Assembly (NCBI GenBank): GCA_944391315.1
Contig: CALXTD010000007.1
Span: 1-60,032 of the forward strand
Direction of reading: 5' to 3'
Source: an uncultured Alphaproteobacteria bacterium
Lineage (GTDB): Bacteria; Pseudomonadota; Alphaproteobacteria; RF32; CAG-239
Length of the DNA: 60,032 nucleotides
The stretch's first letter is position 1; each line of letters starts with the position of its first letter. Positions 34,974 to 44,258 of the stretch are shown in pieces. The notes below the pieces were generated by a model. The model made no database searches, had not been told where the DNA came from, and saw only the letters and a list, made by a program, of their open reading frames with translations. A program made the position numbers and the translations under genes.

Positions 34974-36887
34974 TTATTTAACTTCCTCAAAATCAGCATC
35001 AACAACCTTTTCGTCTTTCGGCTGTTCAGCGCCGGCAGAAGCACCAGCATCAGGCCCTTGAGCAGCACCGGCTTGAGATTGAGCCTGCTGAGCTTTATAC
35101 ATAGCTTCACCAAGCTTCATTGAGGCCTGCATCAAAGCTTCGGTCTTTTCTTTGATAACAGTCAAATCTTCAGCCTCGGTTGCAGTCTTGAGCTCAGCGA
35201 TAGAGGTTTCAATCGCAGATTTTTCAGCCGGACTGATTTTATCGCCATATTCTTTCAGGGTCTTTTCGGTAGAGTTAATCAAACCTTCAGCCTGATTTTT
35301 GGCTTCAACCAGCTCTTTCTTGCGTTTATCGGCTTCTGCATTCGCTTCAGCATCTTTTACCATTTTTTCGATATCGGCATCAGACAAACCGCCACTGGCC
35401 TGAATGCGAATAGCTTGTTCTTTGTTTGTAGCTTTATCTTTAGCTGAAACATTAACAATACCGTTAGCATCAATATCAAAGGTAACTTCGATTTGTGGCA
35501 TACCACGCGGTGCAGGCGGAATACCAACCAAATCAAACTGACCAAGCAGCTTGTTGTCGGCAGCCATTTCACGCTCACCTTGGAAGACGCGGATGGTAAC
35601 CGCCGTCTGACCATCTTCAGCAGTTGAGAAGACCTGAGATTTACGTGTCGGAATGGTTGTGTTACGGTCAATCAAACGAGTGAAGACACCGCCCAAGGTT
35701 TCAATACCCAAAGACAACGGGGTAACATCGAGCAACAAAACATCTTTAACATCGCCGACCAAAACACCGCCTTGAATAGCAGCACCCATAGCGACAACTT
35801 CATCAGGGTTAACACCTTTGTGCGGCTCTTTACCGAAGATTTCTTTAACTTTTTCTTGAACTTTCGGCATACGGGTCATACCACCGACCAAGATAACCTC
35901 GCTGATTTCGTTAGCCGTCAAACCAGCATCAGCCAAAGCCTTGCGGCAAGGTTCAGCAGTCTTTTCAATCAAGTCATCAACCAAAGATTCAAACTTAGCG
36001 CGGGTCAACTTCATATTCAAATGTTTCGGACCTGTTGCATCAGCTGTAATAAACGGCAGATTGATTTCTGTCTGAGTAGCAGAAGACAACTCAATTTTAG
36101 CTTTTTCGGCAGCTTCCTTCAAGCGTTGCAAAGCCAAGCGGTCATTTTTAAGGTCAATACCGCTTTCTTTTTTGAATTCATCGGTCAAATAGTTAACCAA
36201 GCGCTGGTCAAAGTCTTCACCACCGAGGAATGTATCACCGTTTGTAGATTTAACTTCAAAAACACCGTCACCGATTTCCAAAATAGAAATATCGAACGTA
36301 CCACCACCCAAGTCATAAACAGCGATTGTGCCGGATGTTTTCTTATCCATACCATAAGCCAAAGCAGCGGCAGTCGGCTCGTTGATAATACGCAAAACAT
36401 CTAAGCCTGCGATTTTACCGGCATCTTTAGTTGCCTGACGTTGAGAGTCATTAAAATAAGCCGGAACGGTAATAACAGCTTTTTCAATTTTTTCACCAAG
36501 ATAGCTCTCGGCATATTCTTTAATCTTTTGCAAAACAATGGCAGAGATTTGAGAAGGAGCATATTTCTGTCCTTTTACTTCAACCCAAGCATCGCCATTG
36601 TCACCGTCGATAATTTTGAACGGAACGAGCTTTTTGTCTTTCTCAACTTCCGGAGAATTAAAACGACGACCGATTAAACGCTTAATGGCAAACAAAGTAT
36701 TTTCAGGATTGGTGACGGCTTGTCTTTTAGCGGCAGCACCAACCAATCTTTCAGTTTCGGTAAAAGCAACCATAGACGGGGTTGTACGAGCACCTTCACT
36801 GTTTTCCAAAACCTTTGGATCTTTACCGTCCATAACGGCAAAGCAGGAGTTGGTTGTACCCAAATCGATACCAAGAACTTTACTCAT
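34974..36887 (-). CDS. dnaK: chaperone DnaK (Hsp70)
   Basis: A 637-residue Hsp70. The ATPase domain starts with [16 protein letters not shown] and has [17 protein letters not shown] and [14 protein letters not shown]; the linker is [13 protein letters not shown]; the substrate domain and lid follow; the C-terminus EEVK-like tail is [11 protein letters not shown]. Full length. Likely under heat-shock control as in relatives, but no clear sigma-32 promoter was identified. Confidence 0.98.
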   Translation of the reverse strand: MSKVLGIDLGTTNSCFAVMDGKDPKVLENSEGARTTPSMVAFTETERLVGAAAKRQAVTNPENTLFAIKRLIGRRFNSPEVEKDKKLVPFKIIDGDNGDAWVEVKGQKYAPSQISAIVLQKIKEYAESYLGEKIEKAVITVPAYFNDSQRQATKDAGKIAGLDVLRIINEPTAAALAYGMDKKTSGTIAVYDLGGGTFDISILEIGDGVFEVKSTNGDTFLGGEDFDQRLVNYLTDEFKKESGIDLKNDRLALQRLKEAAEKAKIELSSATQTEINLPFITADATGPKHLNMKLTRAKFESLVDDLIEKTAEPCRKALADAGLTANEISEVILVGGMTRMPKVQEKVKEIFGKEPHKGVNPDEVVAMGAAIQGGVLVGDVKDVLLLDVTPLSLGIETLGGVFTRLIDRNTTIPTRKSQVFSTAEDGQTAVTIRVFQGEREMAADNKLLGQFDLVGIPPAPRGMPQIEVTFDIDANGIVNVSAKDKATNKEQAIRIQASGGLSDADIEKMVKDAEANAEADKRKKELVEAKNQAEGLINSTEKTLKEYGDKISPAEKSAIETSIAELKTATEAEDLTVIKEKTEALMQASMKLGEAMYKAQQAQSQAGAAQGPDAGASAGAEQPKDEKVVDADFEEVK

Positions 36888-36997
36888 GATTTTTACTTCC
36901 TTTTTTGTTTCAAAAACTTTTCTAAAAGGTTATATAAGGAGCAAAAACACGATAAGCAAGAGCCTGAATAAATTTTTTGAAAAAAAGTTTAAAATTT

Positions 36998-38500
36998 TTA
37001 GGATTCAGCATCATCGGAAGAAACGATTTCATAGCCTGTATAAGCATCAACCACCGAGTTTGCAAAGGCAAAATCAGTAGAATTGCAAGCATAAATACGA
37101 TAAATAGGCTCGCCTTGCTCAACCGAATCACCAACTTTTTTGAAAAGGTCAATTCCGGCACCGGCATATTGCCCCGCACCGGCCAAAACCCCGATTTTAT
37201 TAATTCGGGCATTGTCTATAGCTTCAATAACACCGCTTGCATTAGCCGTAATATCACGTGAGAGTTTTCCTATTTTAGGCTGTGGAACTTTCCCTTGCGC
37301 TTTAATAATATTATTCATCATCTCCAGCGCACGACCGGAATCCAAAATCTCTTTTGCCACAAAATAACCTTGTCCACCGCGCAGCTTAGGGTCAAATTCG
37401 AGCATACGTCCGGCCAAAAAGAGTGATTTTTCTCGCAAATCTTGTGGCGCATCTTCGCTGTTTTTAAGAACTTTAATCACATCGCGCGCTTCCAGCACGG
37501 CCCCGATTCCGTTACCGATAGGCTCGCTGCCGTCGGTAATAACTACATCAATGTCAATTGAGAGCATATCTCCGACAAACTCCATGAGCTTGCGCAGGCG
37601 CATCGCCTCATTAGCGCTTTTTATACGAGATTTGGGCCCAACCGGAATATCAATTAATAAATTTGTCACACCGGCAGCCATTTTAATGGCAAGGATAGAG
37701 GCTGCAATATGTTCTTGTTGAGCAATACCGATTTGTCGTTCGACATTGCTGATAATACGACTGGCAGGGCAAATATCAAGCTTATCATAGCTAACGATTG
37801 CGGCGCGGTTTTCTTCAATCAATGCTTTAAGACGCTCTGCATCAAAATCAACATTAGTCAAAACCCCCATTGTATCAGCCACACCGGCACAAGATGTCAA
37901 AGAATGAGAAGCCGTTTTAGGCATAGCCAGCCCATAAGCCCCGACGATGGCCGTGATAATAATGTCTGTTTTATTTCCCGGAACACCGCCAAGAGAATGA
38001 CAATCAACAACCAGACTTTCATTATCCCAATGCAATACTTTTTCGCCGATCATCGCCTCGGTCAAAGACAGAACCTCCGGTGCAGACATAAAAGAACCGG
38101 AAGCCACCAAAAAAGAAGCAATATCCATATTTGAATATTTTTTAGAAGTAATATCATTGATAATGGCGCTATATTCGGCAGATGTCAGAATATTTCCGGC
38201 AATTTTGCGCTTTATGGCATTTGTGCTGACCGGCACCGGAGAAAGTGTCAAAGAAACTTTTGCTCCTTCCGGCAGATTAATTTGCCTAAAAGCCTCATCA
38301 TTAAGAGCTAATTCATCAGGAGCAACAAGCCCTTCGTCATCAACAATCTGCAAAAAGGCTGTAATTGTTTTAATTCCGCCATGAACTTCAATTTTAACCA
38401 AAGAATTAATGTCGTCGGTTTTATAGGCCGCGCAGTTTCGGTTAAGATAAACAATATTTTCATTAAAAGAAGCAATGGGCAGATGTTTAAGAGTCAACAT
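36998..38500 (-). CDS. thymidine phosphorylase / AMP phosphorylase family
   Basis: A 500-residue pyrimidine-phosphorylase-fold enzyme of the long archaeal-like type. It has an N-terminal extension of about 90 residues before the all-helical domain, then DCHSLGGVPGNKTDIIIT (phosphate loop), AGVADTMGVL, PVGPKSRI and VITDGSEPIGNGIGAVLEARD. It should phosphorolyse a nucleoside or nucleoside monophosphate to ribose-(di)phosphate and base. The start MLTLKHLP at 38500 is chosen over 38530. Which substrate is used cannot be told; no RuBisCO-like partner is visible. Confidence 0.85.
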   Translation of the reverse strand: MLTLKHLPIASFNENIVYLNRNCAAYKTDDINSLVKIEVHGGIKTITAFLQIVDDEGLVAPDELALNDEAFRQINLPEGAKVSLTLSPVPVSTNAIKRKIAGNILTSAEYSAIINDITSKKYSNMDIASFLVASGSFMSAPEVLSLTEAMIGEKVLHWDNESLVVDCHSLGGVPGNKTDIIITAIVGAYGLAMPKTASHSLTSCAGVADTMGVLTNVDFDAERLKALIEENRAAIVSYDKLDICPASRIISNVERQIGIAQQEHIAASILAIKMAAGVTNLLIDIPVGPKSRIKSANEAMRLRKLMEFVGDMLSIDIDVVITDGSEPIGNGIGAVLEARDVIKVLKNSEDAPQDLREKSLFLAGRMLEFDPKLRGGQGYFVAKEILDSGRALEMMNNIIKAQGKVPQPKIGKLSRDITANASGVIEAIDNARINKIGVLAGAGQYAGAGIDLFKKVGDSVEQGEPIYRIYACNSTDFAFANSVVDAYTGYEIVSSDDAES

Positions 38501-38672
38501 GTCAAAACAACCTCTGGCAAATAAAGACAAATAATAAAAATCATAACCTGAAAAAGGAATTTCTGCAAGGCGATTTTTTTCCGGAAAAAAGAGAATTTAT
38601 TAACTCAAAATTGACAGATTGCAAATAATAATGTAACATATAACACTAAAGAAAACAAAGAAGGTAAAAACA

Positions 38673-39089
38673 ATGGAAAATCAATATTACACTTTGGTTG
38701 AAAAGCAGGACTTTTATGAAATTATTGAAAATAAATATGGTGAACTGGCTATATTTATTGACGCAAGAGAAGGTGCTCCAAAAAATCCGGTATTAGAATT
38801 TGATGGCAAAAGTACGGCGATTCTGCGTCGTGATGAACGCGTTTCGGTATTGCTGGAAGATATTGATGAAGAAACCAGAGCACCATTGGCTGAAGCCGAA
38901 TTTGTTTTGGTTGTTGAATTAGACGGCAAGATGGTAAACAGAACCTACGGTGTTCCGCTTGATAACGTCGAAGAAGTCAATATGAAGGGCCGCCGCACTC
39001 GCGCTGATGAAATCATTAAATCCAAGAGCCGTGAAGAATTAATCGAAAGCTTTGGCGCTGTCAAAGTATGGAGCTGCGGCAAGAAATAA
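38673..39089 (+). CDS. hypothetical protein upstream of the PTS genes
   Basis: A 138-residue soluble, acidic protein (ENQYYTLVEKQDFYEIIE start; then EFDGKSTAILRRDERVSVLLE, FVLVVELDGKMVNRTYGV). No signal peptide or membrane segment. Twenty-five bases before the EIIA gene and on the same strand, so probably part of the regulatory-PTS operon. No family recognised. Confidence 0.75.
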   Translation: MENQYYTLVEKQDFYEIIENKYGELAIFIDAREGAPKNPVLEFDGKSTAILRRDERVSVLLEDIDEETRAPLAEAEFVLVVELDGKMVNRTYGVPLDNVEEVNMKGRRTRADEIIKSKSREELIESFGAVKVWSCGKK

Positions 39090-39114
39090 TAGAACTTTTT
39101 AAGGAAGTAAAGCG

Positions 39115-39513
39115 ATGATAGGCTTAGTTTTGGTCACTCATGGAAAACTGGCAGAAGAATTTATATCTGCAATGCAACACGTTGTTGGTCCGCAAGATCA
39201 AGTTCGTGCTGTATGTATCGGCCCAGAAGACGATATGGAAATGCGCCGTACGGAAATCTTAAATAAAGTCGGTGAAGTCGATAACGGCAGCGGAGCAATT
39301 GTCCTGACCGATATGTTTGGCGGCACGCCGTCAAATTTAGCCATCTCGATTATGGATAAAGCAAAAGTTGAGATCATCGCCGGCATAAACCTCCCGATGC
39401 TGATAAAGCTTGCGAGCTTAAGAAAGGACAAATCCTTGAAAGAAGCGGTTGAGGGGGCGCAAGAAGCCGGAAAAAAGTATATTAATGTCGCATCAAAATT
39501 GCTGGGAATGTAA
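39115..39513 (+). CDS. PTS EIIA component, mannose type
   Basis: A 132-residue EIIA-Man-like protein. The phosphorylated His is in LVTHGKLAEEF (His9-10); the GAIVLTDMFGGTPSNLA block is typical. There are no EIIB, EIIC or EIID genes nearby, so it is regulatory rather than a sugar transporter, as in other Alphaproteobacteria that have EIIA-Man, HPr and HprK only. HPr follows 3 bases later. Confidence 0.93.
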   Translation: MIGLVLVTHGKLAEEFISAMQHVVGPQDQVRAVCIGPEDDMEMRRTEILNKVGEVDNGSGAIVLTDMFGGTPSNLAISIMDKAKVEIIAGINLPMLIKLASLRKDKSLKEAVEGAQEAGKKYINVASKLLGM

Positions 39514-39516
39514 GCA

Positions 39517-39792
39517 ATGTCTGAAGAAATAAGCGTAGAACTTGAAGTTAAAAATAAAAAAGGTATCCATGCGCGTGCTGCGGCAGCCTTTGTCAAAACC
39601 ATTGAAGATATGGACGCAGAAGTCACTGTTGAAAGAATAGGTCAGACCGTGAGCGGTTGTTCTATTATGGGCTTAATGATGTTGGCAGCAGCTAAAGGCA
39701 CGACCATAAAAATTAATGCTAGCGGCAAAGAAGCTCAAAAAGCCATAGATGCCTTGACCAATTTGATAAACAGCAAGTTCGGAGAAGAATAG
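39517..39792 (+). CDS. ptsH: phosphocarrier protein HPr
   Basis: A 91-residue HPr. The phospho-acceptor His is in KKGIHARAAAAF and the regulatory Ser site, target of HprK, in VSGCSIMGLMML. Enzyme I is not in the window. It ends one base before the methyltransferase start codon. Confidence 0.95.
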   Translation: MSEEISVELEVKNKKGIHARAAAAFVKTIEDMDAEVTVERIGQTVSGCSIMGLMMLAAAKGTTIKINASGKEAQKAIDALTNLINSKFGEE

Positions 39793-39793
39793 G

Positions 39794-40720
39794 GTGAAAG
39801 AAAAAGCACCGCGCAACAAAACGCTTGAACTTAGCCCTAAAGAAATGAACGCCTATGCCAAAAAGGCGATTAAACTAAATTTCAAAGCATCAATAGACTA
39901 TGTGATAGATAAAACCATTCATCAGGACATGATGAAAACGCTGGATTATCTGCCGGATTCATCTGTTGATTTGATAGTGGTAGATCCCCCGTATAATCTA
40001 ACCAAAGTCTTTGGAAACAGTGTATTTAAAGAGCGCGACTTCAGCGAATACAAAAAATGGCTTGAAAAATGGATAAAAAAACTTCCGCGTATATTGAAGG
40101 AAAATGGGAGCTTGTATATTTGCGCCGATTGGAAAACATCAATAGCCATACCGGAAGTTGCCGGCAAATATTTTATTTTACAAAACCGCATTTCTTGGGA
40201 AAGAGAAAAGGGCCGCGGCGCTAAAGATAACTGGAAAAATTGCTTGGAAGATATCTGGTTTTTTACCAAAAGCAAAGATTATACCTTTAACCTCGATGCG
40301 GTAAAAATTTTGCGTCCGGTGGTTGCGCCTTATCGCAACGAACAAGGCGAACCAAAAGATTGGGTCGAAGAAAGTGGCCATCGCAGCCGTCTGACTTATC
40401 CATCAAACATCTGGACCGATATCTCCATTCCGTTTTGGTCAATGCCTGAAAACACACCGCACCCAACACAAAAACCAGAAAAATTAATTGCAAAATTGAT
40501 TTTAGCCTCCAGCAATGAGTGCGATGTTGTTTTTGATCCCTTCTTAGGCTCAGGCACAACTTCTGTCGTCGCCAAAAAACTCGGTCGCCACTATATTGGC
40601 ATTGAAAAAGAAAAAGAATATGTAGCTTATGCCGAGTTTCGCCTTGAACAAGCCGAAAGAAACAAAGAAATTCAAGGCTACGAGAACGGTGTATTTAAAT
40701 CACGTAACGCCGAAATGTAG
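39794..40720 (+). CDS. orphan DNA methyltransferase (N4-cytosine/N6-adenine, beta class)
   Basis: A 308-residue SAM-dependent DNA methyltransferase with GTG start. Catalytic motif IV is VVDPPYNL at about residues 55-62 and comes before the SAM motif FDPFLGSGTTSVVAK at about 247, which is the beta-class order; a HPTQKPEKL block lies between. It lacks the extra C-terminal domain of CcrM and no restriction gene is adjacent. It follows HPr by one base and so is in the PTS operon. It contains two copies of the dispersed 15-bp motif. The target sequence is unknown. Confidence 0.88.
   Translation: MKEKAPRNKTLELSPKEMNAYAKKAIKLNFKASIDYVIDKTIHQDMMKTLDYLPDSSVDLIVVDPPYNLTKVFGNSVFKERDFSEYKKWLEKWIKKLPRILKENGSLYICADWKTSIAIPEVAGKYFILQNRISWEREKGRGAKDNWKNCLEDIWFFTKSKDYTFNLDAVKILRPVVAPYRNEQGEPKDWVEESGHRSRLTYPSNIWTDISIPFWSMPENTPHPTQKPEKLIAKLILASSNECDVVFDPFLGSGTTSVVAKKLGRHYIGIEKEKEYVAYAEFRLEQAERNKEIQGYENGVFKSRNAEM
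40016..40030 (+). repeat. dispersed 15-bp motif, copy 9 (in methyltransferase gene)
   Basis: AACAGTGTATTTAAA; reads N-S-V-F-K. Confidence 0.7.
40685..40699 (+). repeat. dispersed 15-bp motif, copy 10 (3' end of methyltransferase gene)
   Basis: AACGGTGTATTTAAA; reads N-G-V-F-K, seven codons before the stop. Confidence 0.7.
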
Positions 40721-40845
40721 ATATAAAGTTTAAGTCAGAAAATTAAAAACAGCACTTGTAATTTATCTAATGAAGCATAAATCCATTTGTGCCGATAAAA
40801 TTCGGTATGACGAAATCTTTAATAATTTTTTTAGGAGAAATTTTA

Positions 40846-40950
40846 ATGAGTAATAAGAATACGAGTAAAACTGCCTCGAGCAGTGAAAACTCCACAAATA
40901 ACAGCAATAATACGTCAAAAACCGGATGCGGTTGCGGCAAAAATAAATAG
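40846..40950 (+). CDS. small polar peptide with GCGCGK end
   Basis: A 34-residue ORF with a strong TTAGGAG site 8 bases upstream. The sequence is Ser/Asn/Thr-rich (MSNKNTSKTASSSENSTNNS) and ends TGCGCGKNK, two Cys in a Gly-Cys-Gly-Cys-Gly motif. It lies alone between the methyltransferase gene and a strong terminator. The rest of 40721-41099 shows nothing else. Function unknown. Confidence 0.5.
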   Translation: MSNKNTSKTASSSENSTNNSNNTSKTGCGCGKNK

Positions 40951-41021
40951 CTGTTTATAAAAAAACATAATACATATCGTTTGCACGTTTATTATTATCA
41001 TAGTATCACCTTAATTACACA

Positions 41022-41060
41022 GTCCCGACAAAAAACACACTTGTCGGGACAATTTTTTTT
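41022..41060 (+). terminator. strong hairpin terminator
   Basis: GTCCCGACA (41022-41030) pairs perfectly with TGTCGGGAC (41042-41050), then AA and eight T residues. Confidence 0.88.
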
Positions 41061-41099
41061 CATTATATTAGTCAGAGAAAAATAACAAAGGGGGATATC

Positions 41100-41711
41100 A
41101 TGCGAAAATTAGCATTACTGGCGGGAATACTTATGCTTTTCAGCCCAAAGGCTTTTGCACAAAAAGCATCAGACGTTTTAGAGATTGAAAACTATTTGAA
41201 TAATATAAAAACTTTGCAAGCATCTTTTGTTCAAACCGCAAGCAACGGCAATACCTCGGAAGGAAAAATCTATATTGCCAAACCAAACAAGATTCGCATG
41301 GAATATAATGACCCCGTCAATGTATCTATTGTCGGCGACGGAAACTTTATTGTTTATCATGATAAAGAATTAGACCAAGTAACCCATATTGACTACGACG
41401 ATGTCCCCGCAAGCTTAATTTTGGCAAATGATATAAAAATTGATGGTAAAAAGATAAAAATAACCGATTTTTATAAAGATTCTGGAACAACCGAAGCAGT
41501 TTTTGAATATGAAGTAAACGGCGAAACGCATCCGATAACCTTAGTCTTTAACAACAATCCTTTTGAGCTGAAACAGTGGAAAATCACGGATCCTCAGGGC
41601 ATAGAAATAAGTGTCTTTTTATATAATATGGAACAAGATAAAGACCTTGATGAAACACTGTTCACGGTTAAAGAAAAACAAAGCCCGGTAAGAAAGAAAA
41701 ATCGGAGATAA
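41100..41711 (+). CDS. lolA: LolA-family outer-membrane lipoprotein carrier
   Basis: A 203-residue periplasmic protein with a signal peptide (MRKLALLAGILMLFSPKAFA). The LolA fold shows LNNIKTLQASFVQ, GKIYIAKPNKIRMEYNDP, IVYHDKELDQVTHIDYD and PFELKQWKITDPQG. It ferries lipoproteins from LolCDE to the outer membrane. lolA-xthA is a common alphaproteobacterial pair; the stop and next ATG are one base apart. Confidence 0.92.
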   Translation: MRKLALLAGILMLFSPKAFAQKASDVLEIENYLNNIKTLQASFVQTASNGNTSEGKIYIAKPNKIRMEYNDPVNVSIVGDGNFIVYHDKELDQVTHIDYDDVPASLILANDIKIDGKKIKITDFYKDSGTTEAVFEYEVNGETHPITLVFNNNPFELKQWKITDPQGIEISVFLYNMEQDKDLDETLFTVKEKQSPVRKKNRR

Positions 41712-41712
41712 T

Positions 41713-42519
41713 ATGACGAACATAAAACTTGCAACTTGGAATGTAAATTCCATAAGAATAAGACTGGAACATCTGGCAAGATTTGCCAAAGAAAAACAGC
41801 CGGATGTCATTTGCCTTCAAGAGGTCAAAGCCAAGCCGGAAGATTTTCCGTTTGATGACATTCGTGCGCTGGGATATGAAAATATCGCCTTATATAGTCA
41901 AGCCGGCTATAACGGTGTTGCCATCTTGTCAAAATATCATCTGGATAATATTGAAGAACGCGACTGGGTTGGCAAGCATGACGCCCGCCATATCAAAGCC
42001 ACGATACTAGGTGATGTTGAAATCAACGATATTTATATTCCGGCTGGCGGTGATATTCCGGACCCGATAGAAAACCTCTCTTTCGCCCATAAATTAACTT
42101 TTATGGATGACATCGCCGAATATTGGGAACAACATAAAAAAGAAAACCAAGATAAAAAAATGATAATCTGTGGTGATTTTAATGTTGCTCCGCTGGAGAA
42201 TGATGTTTGGAATCACAAACAAATGCTAAAAATCGTATCTCATACGCCGGTTGAGGTTGAGCGCTTAACCAGATTAAAAAAATCACTTGATTTTATTGAT
42301 ATCGGACGAGAATTTCATCCCGAGCCTGAAAAAATATTCAGTTGGTGGAGTTATCGCAATCCAAACTGGCAAAAAAACAACAAAGGCCGTCGCCTTGACC
42401 ATATCTGGGCTACACCAAAGCTTAAAGAAAACATCAAAGGCTACGAGATTTTCACCCCCACGCGTGCTTGGGAGCGCCCGTCCGATCATGTTCCGGTGAT
42501 TGCCGAATTTTCTTTGTGA
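41713..42519 (+). CDS. xthA: exodeoxyribonuclease III
   Basis: A 268-residue AP endonuclease/3' exonuclease. Motifs: ATWNVNSIRIRL, CLQEVKAK (metal Glu), GYNGVAILSK, ICGDFNVAPLENDVW (Asp-x-Asn), RRLDHIWATP and PSDHVPV (catalytic Asp-His). Full length. The convergent response-regulator gene ends on the next base. Confidence 0.97.
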   Translation: MTNIKLATWNVNSIRIRLEHLARFAKEKQPDVICLQEVKAKPEDFPFDDIRALGYENIALYSQAGYNGVAILSKYHLDNIEERDWVGKHDARHIKATILGDVEINDIYIPAGGDIPDPIENLSFAHKLTFMDDIAEYWEQHKKENQDKKMIICGDFNVAPLENDVWNHKQMLKIVSHTPVEVERLTRLKKSLDFIDIGREFHPEPEKIFSWWSYRNPNWQKNNKGRRLDHIWATPKLKENIKGYEIFTPTRAWERPSDHVPVIAEFSL

Positions 42520-43128
42520 TTAAATATTCAATAAATAGCCGCCGTCTTCGGTTTTAATAAGTTGGGCAGAATCATCTTCATGCTCAACTTTTTGCCGCAG
42601 ACGATAGATATGAGTCTCAATCGTGTGGGTTGAAGCCTCTGGGCTATATCCCCAAACCTCTTTAAGAAGTTCATTTTTTGATGTGATATTGGGAGAAGCT
42701 TTGTAAAGATGTTTGATAATAGCCACTTCCTTTTCGGTTAGTTTAACCGTTTCTTGGGTTTTCAGATTAATAATTTCTTTGGCTGTCGGGCGAAGCTCAT
42801 AATTTCCAAATTTCAAAAACCCTTCTGCCGAATTTTCAAAACGATTAATACACGAATGCAAAGAATCAAGCAATTCCGCAAGATGAAAAGGCTTAACGAA
42901 AACATGAACATTTTCAAGAGACGCCGTCTTTTCATCAGATGAAAACAAAAATAGAGGAACTTTGGCGTCTATGCTTTTCAGCAAAGAAACATCTTCATCA
43001 ACTAACGCAATATCAAAATTCTCATTTTTATCGCGCACAACCGAAAAGCCATCACTCATACGCTCAATTTGTTCGCACAAATCGCTTGCAAAAAAATTAT
43101 CAGAACTCAGCAATAAAATATTAGTCAT
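42520..43128 (-). CDS. OmpR-type response regulator with degenerate receiver
   Basis: A 202-residue protein. The receiver is short (about 100 residues): LLLSSDNF replaces the usual acidic pair, the phospho-Asp is probably in ALVDEDV, and the switch Lys is in FVKPF. The C-terminal winged helix is complete (KLTEKEVAIIKHLY; HTIETHIYRLRQKVE; IKTEDGGYLL). No sensor kinase is adjacent. It may act without phosphorylation. Its place after lolA-xthA is conserved in Alphaproteobacteria. Confidence 0.87.
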   Translation of the reverse strand: MTNILLLSSDNFFASDLCEQIERMSDGFSVVRDKNENFDIALVDEDVSLLKSIDAKVPLFLFSSDEKTASLENVHVFVKPFHLAELLDSLHSCINRFENSAEGFLKFGNYELRPTAKEIINLKTQETVKLTEKEVAIIKHLYKASPNITSKNELLKEVWGYSPEASTHTIETHIYRLRQKVEHEDDSAQLIKTEDGGYLLNI

Positions 43129-43142
43129 AAAAACTCCTTTGA

Positions 43143-44258
43143 TTAAAAGCTCAAGCCGATTCCCAGAGCAAAGGCATAACCCTTACGATTTTTTTCAAGA
43201 GCGGGATCTTCTCCGCGAAAATTAACATGCGCTGCGAGGGCATAAACATGGGTATATTTATTGACTTGAAAATCATTGGCCAAAAGCCAAATCTGGTCTT
43301 TATTTGAAGAATTATCCGCTTGAGATTCAAAATAGCCGAGCGATGATTTTATCGGACCGAACTGATAACCGATTCCGGCGTTCCAAGCCTGACCTTCGCG
43401 ATAACTGTCAAACAAGCCGAGAGAAGAATCTTCGCGAGAGATTTCAAAATCATTACCATCAACATAAGTCTTGCGAAAACTTCCGCCGACCGACCAATTT
43501 CCATAGGATAAGAGTAATCCGGCCGATAAGTCATTGTCATTTTTGTGATAAAGCCCATAGCCGAGAGAAAGCTCTGCCTGAACAGGACCAAAATTATTTT
43601 GATGATAAAAACCGAGAACATAAGCATCATCGCGGTCATAAGCAGCATTAGAGCTGACCAGACCACGGCGGTTTTCAGTGTCGGGAACATAAGAAAGACC
43701 AAGGGTCGAATTATAAATTTCAGGAGTAAAATACGAAACTTTCGGGGCAACGCCGTCAGTATTAATTTCGGTAGAGTTCAGCGTTTTAAAAGACGTTTGA
43801 ACCCCTTTGCGCCTCTGCCAGTTTGGGTTAGCAATAAAATCAACAATATCCGAGTTATTAAGTTTTATAGGAGAAACCGAAGGCGCTCCGACCGACAACA
43901 CCGCTGCAGCATTAAAAGTTTCACCGACAGAGAGTGTGCCGAACGGTGTATTTAAATCAGCTGAGAGCTGTTTTCCCCAACTTCCGTTATTAAAATTTTG
44001 CACTTCTTTGTCACTGGCCGCCATAAGGTCAAGAAAAACCGTTGCGGAATAATCATCAGAAAAAAAGTAAGAATAAGCCGCATTAAGATTTCCGGCTGCT
44101 TGCAAAACATTGTTTTTTTGCAAATCTTCATAAGGCTTAGCCACATCATTATAAGCGTAGAAAAAATCGGCATCACCTCCGATTTCAAAAACACTTTCAG
44201 CCCGAGCCGAAGCTGACATAAAAACAACCCCACAAAAAACAAGAAACAAAAATCTCAT
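43143..44258 (-). CDS. outer-membrane porin
   Basis: A 371-residue beta-barrel protein. The start MRFLFLVFCGVVFMSASARA gives a clean signal peptide; the reading frame also has an ATG 4 codons upstream. Alternating aromatic strands (GDADFFYAYND, AAYSYFFSDDYSATVFLDL) and the C-terminal ALGIGLSF, with terminal Phe, fit a Gram-negative porin. Large plus-strand frames across it are antisense shadows. Copy 11 of the dispersed motif lies antisense in it. Confidence 0.87.
   Translation of the reverse strand: MRFLFLVFCGVVFMSASARAESVFEIGGDADFFYAYNDVAKPYEDLQKNNVLQAAGNLNAAYSYFFSDDYSATVFLDLMAASDKEVQNFNNGSWGKQLSADLNTPFGTLSVGETFNAAAVLSVGAPSVSPIKLNNSDIVDFIANPNWQRRKGVQTSFKTLNSTEINTDGVAPKVSYFTPEIYNSTLGLSYVPDTENRRGLVSSNAAYDRDDAYVLGFYHQNNFGPVQAELSLGYGLYHKNDNDLSAGLLLSYGNWSVGGSFRKTYVDGNDFEISREDSSLGLFDSYREGQAWNAGIGYQFGPIKSSLGYFESQADNSSNKDQIWLLANDFQVNKYTHVYALAAHVNFRGEDPALEKNRKGYAFALGIGLSF
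43942..43956 (+). repeat. dispersed 15-bp motif, copy 11 (antisense in porin gene)
   Basis: AACGGTGTATTTAAA on the plus strand; here the gene reads the other strand as D-L-N-T-P-F, so the motif is kept although the coding strand is reversed. Confidence 0.7.

Noticed and set aside
35772-36677. Long plus-strand ORFs opposite dnaK
   Set aside because: Mirror frames of a highly conserved Hsp70 gene; no independent features.
40770-40841. 23-residue ORF before the GCGCGK peptide
   Set aside because: No ribosome-binding site and no coding character.
43304-44216. Several plus-strand ORFs opposite the porin gene
   Set aside because: The minus-strand frame has a signal peptide, beta-strand pattern and terminal Phe; the others are low-complexity shadows.
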